Of a stretch of DNA of 20,836 nt, positions 15,533-20,836 are shown one piece after another (the stretch's first letter is position 1; each line of letters begins with the position of its first letter). The position numbers and the translations under genes are program-made. The DNA comes from CAVPLM01 sp964497095 (lineage in GTDB: Bacteria; Actinomycetota; Thermoleophilia; RBG-16-64-13), in the NCBI GenBank assembly GCA_964497095.1, contig CAZCCL010000039.1:1-20836 (forward strand), read 5' to 3'. A model generated the notes under the pieces. That model had not been told where the DNA came from. It was given only the letters and a program-made list of their open reading frames with translations, and ran no database searches.

Positions 15533-16230
15533 CGGTGACCTTCGCTCTTTTCGGCGGCCCGAGGAGCCGGCGTCGAATACAGACCCGCCTTCTTGATGAG
15601 TTGCGCTACCCCGTCCGGGACCAGATAGCGGATCGGCTTCCCGGAAGCCAGACGCTCGCGGATCATGCTGGAAGAGATGGCCAGGGCAGGGATCTCCATC
15701 GCTCTCACCCGGGCCTCGGGCCCGGTGCCGGCGACTGCAGGGCCGAGCCCCTCGAACACGCCGGATAGACGAGAAAGATCGTACCCTGGGCGGGTGGCCG
15801 CGATCAGGGTGCAGAGTTCCACCACTCTGGCCGGAGACTTCCAGGTGAGGATGTCGAGCACAGCGTCGGCCCCGGTGATGAAGAATATCTGGGCTTCAGG
15901 ACCGAGGAGGCCAGCCACATACTCGAGGGTGTCCACGGTGTAGCCCACCTGGCTCCGGTCGATCTCGTAACGGGAAACGGAGAAGCGCGGGTTGCCGGCC
16001 GTGGCCACGCAGACGAGCAGGTAGCGCAACTCCGCAGATGCCAGATGCCGGGTCTTATGAGGCGGATTGCCTGCCGGCATGAACACCACTTCGTCGAGGT
16101 CGAACTGCGTCAAGGCCTCCTCGGCCGTGACCAAGTGCGCGATGTGGATGGGATCGAACGCGCCCCCCATGATCCCCAGTCGCACTCGGGCACTTTGGCT
16201 CAGTCGGTGGAGAGGGTCTTGCTCGTCCAT
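15529..16230 (-). CDS. nadD: NadD, nicotinate-mononucleotide adenylyltransferase
   Basis: NadD converts nicotinate mononucleotide and ATP to deamido-NAD in NAD biosynthesis. The 233-residue product has the nucleotidyltransferase signature GGAFDPIHIAH (22-32), the substrate loop MPAGNPPHK (51-59), FFITGADAVLDILTWK (116-131) and the C-terminal ISSSMIRERL (185-194). I chose ATG 16230 because GGAGG (16240-16236) lies 5 nt upstream. The earlier in-frame ATG at 16245 is buried in a perfect hairpin (16244-16267) and has no spaced ribosome site. Its TGA overlaps the next gene as ATGA. The gene follows proA closely, as in many Gram-positive genomes. Confidence 0.96.
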   Translation of the reverse strand: MDEQDPLHRLSQSARVRLGIMGGAFDPIHIAHLVTAEEALTQFDLDEVVFMPAGNPPHKTRHLASAELRYLLVCVATAGNPRFSVSRYEIDRSQVGYTVDTLEYVAGLLGPEAQIFFITGADAVLDILTWKSPARVVELCTLIAATRPGYDLSRLSGVFEGLGPAVAGTGPEARVRAMEIPALAISSSMIRERLASGKPIRYLVPDGVAQLIKKAGLYSTPAPRAAEKSEGHR

Positions 16231-16243
16231 TCGTTCCTCCGCC

Positions 16244-16267
16244 ATCCCCGGCCGCTCGGCCGGGGAT
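16244..16267 (-). terminator. Perfect 10-bp GC-rich hairpin between proA and nadD
   Basis: The arms atccccggcc (16244-16253) and ggccggggat (16258-16267) are exact inverted complements with a 4-nt loop. The structure begins immediately after the proA stop codon and ends just before the nadD ribosome-binding site. No T tract follows on the minus strand, so a standard intrinsic terminator is unlikely. A processing, stabilising or attenuating RNA structure is as likely; the type given is the nearest available. Confidence 0.55.
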
Positions 16268-17521
16268 CTACCGGACGTGACCCCTTCCGGTGACCACGTA
16301 CTTCAAGGATGTCAGCTCCCTAAGCGCCAACGGGCCGCGGGCGTGCAGCTTCTGTGTGGAGATACCGATCTCGGCGCCCAGGCCGAAGACCCCGCCGTCG
16401 GTGAAACGGGTGGACGCGTTGATGAAGACGACGGCTGCGTCCACCGCCTCGGCGAAACGGCGGCTCGCCTCGAGATCCTGGGTGATGATGGCCTCCGAAT
16501 GACCCGTCCCATAGTGCGCGATGTGCTCGACGGCCTCTTCCAGATCGCCTACCACCTTCACGGCCATCTCCAGGTCAAGGAATTCCGTGGCATAGTGCTT
16601 GTCGGTAGCCCGCAGCAGTTTGAACTCGGTCTCGCCCACGAGATCGCGGGTGCGGGAGTCCACGTAGAGCTTCACCTTCCGCTCGTTCAGCGCCTTGAGG
16701 ACTGTGGGTAGGAAGTCGGCGGCGACCCCCTCATGCACCAGCAGGGTCTCTGCGGCATTGCAGACCCCCGGCCGTTGACACTTGGCGTTGACCGTGATCG
16801 CTACCGCCTGCGTCAGATCGGCGGCCTTGTCCACATAGACGTGGCAATTACCTCCCGCAGCGTAGATGACGGGGATCTTGGAATGCTCCAGAAGGAAGTC
16901 TTTGAGCGCTTCTCCCCCCCGTGGTATGACCAGATCGATCTGGTCGCGGAGTTGGAGAAGATCCACGAGCGCCGCCCGGTCCTTGTCTGTCAAGAACTGG
17001 ATGCAATCGCCGGGCAGACCTACTTTGAGGGCCGCGCCGGTGATGACTTCCGCCAGGATACGGTTGGACCGGTAGGCGTCGCTACCCCCGCGCAGGATGA
17101 CGGAATTGCCGGTCTTGAGGCACAGGGCGGCGGCGTCGACGGTGACGTTGGGACGGGCTTCGTAGACGACCGCGATGACCCCGAACGGCACCCGCACCTT
17201 CTCGATCTGCAGGCCTTCCGGCGTCCTCCACCCCTCGACCACTTGGCCCACGGGATCGGGGAGGGCGGCGATATCGACCAGACTCCGGGCAATTCCCTGG
17301 AGCCGCTGCTCGTCCAGCATCAGCCGGTCTATGAGCGCGGCGGAGAGACCCTTCTTCCGACCCTCGCTGACATCCTTCGCATTCTCGAGCAGGATCTCCT
17401 CCGATCGCCGCTCGAGCGCCTCGGCCATGGCCACCAGGGCCCGATTCTTCTCGGCGGCCGAGGCTAGAGCCAGCCGACGAGAAGCCCGCTTGGCCTTTGT
17501 AGCAAGCTCCGTTGTCTTCAA
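16268..17521 (-). CDS. proA: ProA, gamma-glutamyl phosphate reductase
   Basis: ProA reduces gamma-glutamyl phosphate to glutamate semialdehyde with NADPH, the second step of proline synthesis. The 417-residue protein is of standard length. It has the aldehyde dehydrogenase-like fold with FGVIAVVYEARPNVT (113-127), LKTGNSVILRGG (135-146), YAAGGNCHVYVD (220-231) and the catalytic cysteine Cys254 in QRPGVCNA (249-256). The TTG 17521 start has GGAGG (17530-17526) at a 4-nt spacer. It lies 16 nt after the proB stop, so the two enzymes, which in known cases hand over an unstable intermediate, are probably cotranslated. A perfect hairpin directly follows its stop. Confidence 0.97.
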   Translation of the reverse strand: MKTTELATKAKRASRRLALASAAEKNRALVAMAEALERRSEEILLENAKDVSEGRKKGLSAALIDRLMLDEQRLQGIARSLVDIAALPDPVGQVVEGWRTPEGLQIEKVRVPFGVIAVVYEARPNVTVDAAALCLKTGNSVILRGGSDAYRSNRILAEVITGAALKVGLPGDCIQFLTDKDRAALVDLLQLRDQIDLVIPRGGEALKDFLLEHSKIPVIYAAGGNCHVYVDKAADLTQAVAITVNAKCQRPGVCNAAETLLVHEGVAADFLPTVLKALNERKVKLYVDSRTRDLVGETEFKLLRATDKHYATEFLDLEMAVKVVGDLEEAVEHIAHYGTGHSEAIITQDLEASRRFAEAVDAAVVFINASTRFTDGGVFGLGAEIGISTQKLHARGPLALRELTSLKYVVTGRGHVR

Positions 17522-17537
17522 TTCGCCTCCAAGTCGG

Positions 17538-18647
17538 TCAGCACACCAACACCAGATAGTCCCTATGGATGGCCTCCGGGGAGACCTGGGGAAGTACTTC
17601 CGCCACCTTGCTGCTATGGAGCCCCTTCACTCGGTCGAGTTCCTCTCTCGAGTAGCCGGCCAAGCCCTTGGCCAACTCACTGCCGGCCTCGTCGACCACT
17701 ATGACCGCGTCGCCCGCTGCGAAGTCGCCCTCTGTGGCTATCACTCCCACGGGCAGCAGACTGCCTTTACCCCGCAACGCCCGCGCGGCGCCCTCGTCGA
17801 CCACGACCTTGCCACGCGCCGGCTTGCCGTAGAGAAGCCAGAGCTTGTAGTCGGGAAGACCCAGCGGCCGCGGAGAGAATCGGGTCCCGACCTGGTCACC
17901 GGCCAAGCAGGCCTTGATCACACCCGGCAGGGTCCCTCGAGCGATCACAGTCTCCACTCCACCGCTGGTTGCTATCCGAGCGCTGTTCACTTTGGTCGCC
18001 ATACCACCCGACCCGAACGAGCCGATAGATCCGATCCGGACACACTCGAGTTGACCCAGGTCGTCTATCGTGTCGATGAGGCGAGCGGTGCTGTCCTCTT
18101 TGGGGTCGGAGGTGTACAGACCATCCGTGTCCGTCAGCAAGATCAGCATGTCGGCTTTGACCAGGAGGGCTACTTGGGCCGCGAGGGCATCGTTGTCGCC
18201 GAAACACAACTCGTCCGTGGACGTGGTGTCGTTCTCGTTGATTATCGGCACCACCTTCCAGTCCAGCAAGCGCCTCAAGGTGTTGCGGGCGTTGAGATAC
18301 TGCGCGCGCGCCGCCACGTCGAACGCAGTGAGCAGGACCTGAGCGGTGATCACCTGCTCGTGGGCGAACAACTCCGTGTATATGTGGAACAGGCGCCCCT
18401 GACCCACCGCCGCTGCGGCCTGCAGGTCCACCACTTCGGTGGGACGGCGACTACGCCCGAGTACCCCCATGCCCGACGAAACGGCGCCGGAGGAGACGAG
18501 CAGCATCCGATTGCCCTTCGCCTGCAACTCACAGATCTCGGCCACGAGACCGGCGACCGGATCCAGACGAAAGGTGCCCCGCTCGCTGGTCAGCGTGCTG
18601 GAGCCTATCTTGACCACTACCGTCCTGCCCGAGCGCTCGTTCGCCAT
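17538..18647 (-). CDS. proB: ProB, glutamate 5-kinase with PUA domain
   Basis: ProB phosphorylates glutamate at the gamma-carboxyl, the committed and usually proline-inhibited step of proline synthesis. The 369-residue protein has an amino acid kinase domain with VVVKIGSSTLT (10-20), LLVSSGAVSSGM (49-60), INENDTTST (155-163), GDNDALAAQ and the later TDTDGLYTSDP and GSGGMATKV motifs. The C-terminal roughly 90 residues (from about 277, GKVVVDEGAARAL) form a PUA domain, as in the long enzyme class. The ATG at 18647 lies 10 nt after the obg stop, with a GGGTGAG-like site between. Proline synthesis embedded behind obg is a common arrangement in Actinomycetota. Confidence 0.97.
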   Translation of the reverse strand: MANERSGRTVVVKIGSSTLTSERGTFRLDPVAGLVAEICELQAKGNRMLLVSSGAVSSGMGVLGRSRRPTEVVDLQAAAAVGQGRLFHIYTELFAHEQVITAQVLLTAFDVAARAQYLNARNTLRRLLDWKVVPIINENDTTSTDELCFGDNDALAAQVALLVKADMLILLTDTDGLYTSDPKEDSTARLIDTIDDLGQLECVRIGSIGSFGSGGMATKVNSARIATSGGVETVIARGTLPGVIKACLAGDQVGTRFSPRPLGLPDYKLWLLYGKPARGKVVVDEGAARALRGKGSLLPVGVIATEGDFAAGDAVIVVDEAGSELAKGLAGYSREELDRVKGLHSSKVAEVLPQVSPEAIHRDYLVLVC

Positions 18648-18657
18648 CCGCTCACCC

Positions 18658-20076
18658 TTACTGGAACTCGAACGCGTACCCTTCGATCTCTACATCGTCA
18701 CCCGGCTGGGCCCCCTGAGCCCGCAGTGCAGCATACACCCCCAGCCGCTCGAGTCGCTCTCCAAGATACCGGATAGCTTCCTCATTGGTCAGGTCGAACC
18801 TGCTCACCAGCCGACGCACCGCGCGGCCTTCGACGACGAAGTTCTCTCCTTCCCGGCGCACCGTAAAAGCCCCGCCGGCCGTCGCCGCCGGCCGATAGGT
18901 GACGTGTTCCCCCTCCTCTTCGGTGGCCGGGGTCTCGGGAAGAGTCGGCCAAGTCCGTCGCGCGGTCTCCGAGGACATCACGGGCGTCCGGGCCTGATCC
19001 GCCACCGACAACGTCGGCGGCCCGCTCAGTAGTGGCCCCACCCAACGGACCAACGGTCTCAGCCCCGCACCGGTCAAGGCCGAGATAGGCCACACCAGTC
19101 GTTCGACCGGCGCCTGCCCCTCTTCGAACCAAGCGGAGAAGGCCGGGTGACCTTCCCCACGGAGGCGTTCGACCTCTGTTCGAAACAACACTTCCTGTTC
19201 TGCGACGAGGTCGGCCGACACGGCGTCGATCTTGTTCAGCAGGACTATCTGCGGCTTCTTGCCGAGATCCAGGCCGTGAGCGTCCAACTCGCCGAGGATG
19301 GCTCGGAACCCCTCCAAAGGCTCAGCGCCGTAGTATCCGGTGAGGTCGACCACATGGAGAATCAGCCGGCAACGCTCCAAGTGTGACAAAAACTCGTGAC
19401 CCAGGCCCACGCCCGTGCTCGCTCCCTCGAGCAGTCCAGGGACATCGGCCAGGATGAACGAATCCCCTTCACCCGACCAGTCGACCACTCCCAACATCGG
19501 CTCCACGGTGGTGAAGGGATAAGCCGCCACCTTGGGCTTGGCATTCGAGAGGCGGCGAAGCAGGGAGGACTTGCCCGCATTCGGCAGCCCCGCCAATCCC
19601 GCGTCGGCCATGAGCTTCAGCGTGAGCCGCAGCCAGAGGCTCTCCCCTTCCTCCCCCAGTTCGGCGAACTTGGGCGCCTGCCGCACCGAGGTGGTGAAGC
19701 GGGCGTTGCCCCGGCCGCCGCTACCTCCACGGGCCACCCGCCACTCCTGGCCGGCCTGAACGAGATCGGCGATCAGGCGATCGTCGGCCCAGACCTGCGT
19801 CCCGAGCGGCACCCCGATGTAGACCGTGTCGCCGCTTGCACCATGTTTGCGGGAGCCTCGCCCGGTCCCGCCTGCATCGGCCTTGAAATGGACCCTATAG
19901 GTGAACTGCTGGAGGTCCCGCAGTTGTGGGTCCGCGACCACGACGACATCGCCGCCCCGGCCACCGTCACCCCCGTCCGGCCCTCCCCGGGGGACGTGCT
20001 TCTCTCTCCGAAAAGAAACGCAGCCGTTCCCGCCGTTCCCAGCCGCCACATGGATCTTTGCCTGATCGAAGAACAT
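18658..20076 (-). CDS. obg: Obg (CgtA), ribosome-associated GTPase with C-terminal OCT domain
   Basis: Obg is an essential GTPase of late 50S assembly and stress control. The 472 residues contain the Gly-rich Obg fold (about 1-158, with RGGPDGGDGGRGGDV), the G domain, and a C-terminal OCT domain (about 402-472) of the Gram-positive type. G motifs are G1 GLPNAGKS (163-170), switch I AYPFTT (185-190), G3 DVPGLLEGA (211-219), G4 NKID (281-284) and G5 SALTG (332-336). A roughly 50-residue Pro/Thr/Glu-rich linker joins the G and OCT domains. The ATG 20076 start has GGGGG about 6 nt upstream. It follows rpmA by 48 nt; the rplU-rpmA-obg order is conserved widely. Confidence 0.98.
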   Translation of the reverse strand: MFFDQAKIHVAAGNGGNGCVSFRREKHVPRGGPDGGDGGRGGDVVVVADPQLRDLQQFTYRVHFKADAGGTGRGSRKHGASGDTVYIGVPLGTQVWADDRLIADLVQAGQEWRVARGGSGGRGNARFTTSVRQAPKFAELGEEGESLWLRLTLKLMADAGLAGLPNAGKSSLLRRLSNAKPKVAAYPFTTVEPMLGVVDWSGEGDSFILADVPGLLEGASTGVGLGHEFLSHLERCRLILHVVDLTGYYGAEPLEGFRAILGELDAHGLDLGKKPQIVLLNKIDAVSADLVAEQEVLFRTEVERLRGEGHPAFSAWFEEGQAPVERLVWPISALTGAGLRPLVRWVGPLLSGPPTLSVADQARTPVMSSETARRTWPTLPETPATEEEGEHVTYRPAATAGGAFTVRREGENFVVEGRAVRRLVSRFDLTNEEAIRYLGERLERLGVYAALRAQGAQPGDDVEIEGYAFEFQ

Positions 20077-20124
20077 GGACGGCCCCCGGGAAGGCGAGCC
20101 CGGCTGCGGATGGCAGCGAGGCCG

Positions 20125-20376
20125 TTACTCGGCGACGATACTGATGACGCGCCCCATTCTGCCCTTGGCGAAGACCACCTTGCCGGCGGCCTTCGCGAAG
20201 AGGGTGTCGTCGGAGCCCATGCCTACATTGGGGCCCGGGCGAAAGCGAGTGCCCCGTTGACGCACCAGGATAGCGCCGGCTTTGACCGTCTCGCCGGCGA
20301 ACGCCTTCACGCCCAGGCGCTGGGCGTTGGAGTCGCGGCCGTTCCTCGAGCTGCCGCCGCCTTTCTTGTGAGCCAT
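20125..20376 (-). CDS. rpmA: Ribosomal protein bL27
   Basis: This 83-residue 50S subunit protein has its N-terminus reaching toward the peptidyl-transferase centre. It begins MAHKKGGGSSRNGRDS, the mature-type N-terminus, so it lacks the extra leader that is cleaved in Firmicutes with Prp protease. The rest is canonical (QRLGVKAFAGETVKAGAILV, RQRGTRFRPGPNVGMGSDDT). AGGAAGGAAG lies a short distance before ATG 20376. It follows rplU by 13 nt and is expected to be cotranscribed with rplU and obg. Confidence 0.99.
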   Translation of the reverse strand: MAHKKGGGSSRNGRDSNAQRLGVKAFAGETVKAGAILVRQRGTRFRPGPNVGMGSDDTLFAKAAGKVVFAKGRMGRVISIVAE

Positions 20377-20389
20377 CTGTGCTTCCTTC

Positions 20390-20692
20390 CTAAGTGATCT
20401 TCTGCACCTCGAGACGAGTGAGCCCGGAGCGGAAGCCGGTCTTCTTCCGCCAGCCCCGCTTTGGCTTGAATCTCGAGATGGTGATCTTCGGTCCCCGGAA
20501 ATGCTCCACGACCTGGGCCGTGACCTTGGCCTGCCTGCCTTTTCCCGCCAGTCTCACCTTCTCGCCGTCGGCCACCAGCAGAGGTCGGAACTCCACTGTC
20601 GTCCCTTCGGCGGCGCCGAGGCGGTCGACCACGACCTGTCGTCCCTCTTCTACACGGTATTGTTTACCGCCGATCTTGACGATGGCGAACAT
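20390..20692 (-). CDS. rplU: Ribosomal protein bL21
   Basis: This 100-residue 50S protein binds 23S rRNA near L20. It begins MFAIVKIGGKQYRVEEGR and contains the conserved basic C-terminus RFKPKRGWRKKTGFRSG. ATG 20692 has GAGGTG about 5 nt upstream. The reading frame is open further to 20749, but those extra residues fall in the structured leader and are not family sequence. A promoter and hairpin are visible directly upstream, so this is probably the first gene of the operon. Confidence 0.99.
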   Translation of the reverse strand: MFAIVKIGGKQYRVEEGRQVVVDRLGAAEGTTVEFRPLLVADGEKVRLAGKGRQAKVTAQVVEHFRGPKITISRFKPKRGWRKKTGFRSGLTRLEVQKIT

Positions 20693-20714
20693 CGAAGCAC
20701 CTCGCGTTCTCATA

Positions 20715-20751
20715 CCTTGCTGCACGGGCCGCGGCGCGGCCGCGAGCAAGG
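20715..20751 (-). promoter_or_regulatory. Nested inverted repeat (leader hairpin) upstream of rplU
   Basis: Outer arms ccttgct (20715-20721) and agcaagg (20745-20751) are exact complements. Inside them ggccgcggcgcggcc (20727-20741) is a near-perfect palindrome. As RNA this would make a two-part GC-rich stem ahead of the rplU ribosome site. Its location fits an autoregulatory leader of the L21 operon type known in other bacteria, but I do not recognise a catalogued motif. If transcription starts near 20746, the 5' outer arm would be mostly untranscribed and the outer repeat could instead be a DNA operator. Confidence 0.5.
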
Positions 20752-20752
20752 C

Positions 20753-20761
20753 AGTATAGCA
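20753..20761 (-). promoter_or_regulatory. Extended -10 promoter for the rplU operon
   Basis: On the minus strand TGC immediately precedes TATACT (20758-20753), a 5-of-6 match to TATAAT with the TGn extension. The hexamer 17 nt upstream matches the -35 consensus poorly, typical for extended -10 promoters. The predicted start near 20746 gives a leader of about 54 nt before rplU. Confidence 0.6.
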
Positions 20762-20781
20762 AGCCTATCCGCGGGAGACCA

Positions 20782-20835
20782 CTAGTCCGGGACGACGTTC
20801 GAATAGTCGAGCGGGACCTCCTCGGGGGCGGCCAC
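20782..20835 (-). CDS. Possible 3' tail of an upstream gene (partial)
   Basis: One minus-strand frame runs from the window edge to a TAG at 20784-20782 and reads VAAPEEVPLDYSNVVPD, an acidic, Pro-rich tail plausible for a protein C-terminus. All three frames are open over this short span, so the evidence is weak. In many bacteria an RNase E/G gene precedes rplU, but nothing here identifies it. Confidence 0.25.
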   Translation of the reverse strand: MAAPEEVPLDYSNVVPD

Positions 20836-20836
20836 T

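Noticed and set aside
16231..16245. Upstream in-frame ATG of nadD at 16245
   Set aside because: It sits inside the perfect hairpin and lacks a spaced ribosome site, while ATG 16230 has GGAGG at 5 nt.
17175..18776. 533-codon open frame on the plus strand opposite proA/proB
   Set aside because: It lies antisense to two clear enzymes with catalytic motifs, its translation is Arg/His/Gln/Gly-rich without recognisable domains, and such long antisense frames are expected in high-GC DNA.
1..20836. CRISPR array, insertion sequence, phage, toxin-antitoxin or tRNA/rRNA genes
   Set aside because: No repeat-spacer pattern, transposase motif, terminal inverted repeats or cloverleaf was seen; nearly all sequence is accounted for by tightly packed conserved housekeeping genes.

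Overview
The window is high-GC bacterial chromosome. Every gene I can support lies on the minus strand, so transcription runs from high to low coordinates. Gene order (rplU-rpmA-obg-proB-proA-nadD, then a division/cell-wall cluster opened by mraZ), a MurE with the meso-diaminopimelate motif, an FtsI without PASTA domains, a LytR_C-domain protein beside nadD, frequent TTG/GTG starts and GC-rich coding sequence suggest a Gram-positive-type or deep-branching Actinomycetota lineage. This is an inference from layout and protein style; the species cannot be named.

Right block, 20836 down to 10287. After a possible gene tail at the edge come an extended -10 promoter and a GC-rich leader hairpin, then ribosomal proteins L21 (rplU) and L27 (rpmA), the ribosome-assembly GTPase Obg, proline synthesis (proB, proA), NAD synthesis (nadD), a membrane-anchored LytR_C protein with a degenerate LCP-like region, an E1-like ThiF/MoeB adenylyltransferase, a LarE-type sulfur transferase and a PcrA/UvrD helicase. 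Gaps are short or overlapping (48 bp at most between identified genes), so this is probably one long operon, perhaps with internal signals such as the perfect hairpin between proA and nadD.

Intergenic region, 10286-10044. This 243-bp stretch is the only substantial non-coding gap. It holds an AT-rich cluster of ATGCAATA-type direct and inverted repeats. Next to mraZ there are three TGG-type boxes on a 10-bp period, the architecture known for MraZ operators. They lie inside a plausible -35/-10 promoter whose predicted start would fall at the mraZ ATG.

Left block, 10043 down to 1. This is a canonical dcw cluster: mraZ, rsmH, ftsL, ftsI, murE, murF, mraY, murD and a 3'-truncated ftsW. Most junctions overlap or nearly touch (ATGA or GTGA), which implies translational coupling. 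The enzymes form a continuous path: MurD, MurE and MurF build the UDP-MurNAc-pentapeptide, MraY moves it to the lipid carrier, and FtsW/FtsI polymerise and cross-link it at the septum with FtsL as a divisome partner. The expected murG, murC, ftsQ and ftsZ would lie beyond the left edge.

I see no mobile element, CRISPR array, phage gene, tRNA or rRNA. I did not find a new multi-gene system. The most interesting points are the mraZ control region, the larE-thiF pair inserted where yqeK/rsfS-type genes often sit, the degenerate LCP protein, and the structured rplU leader.
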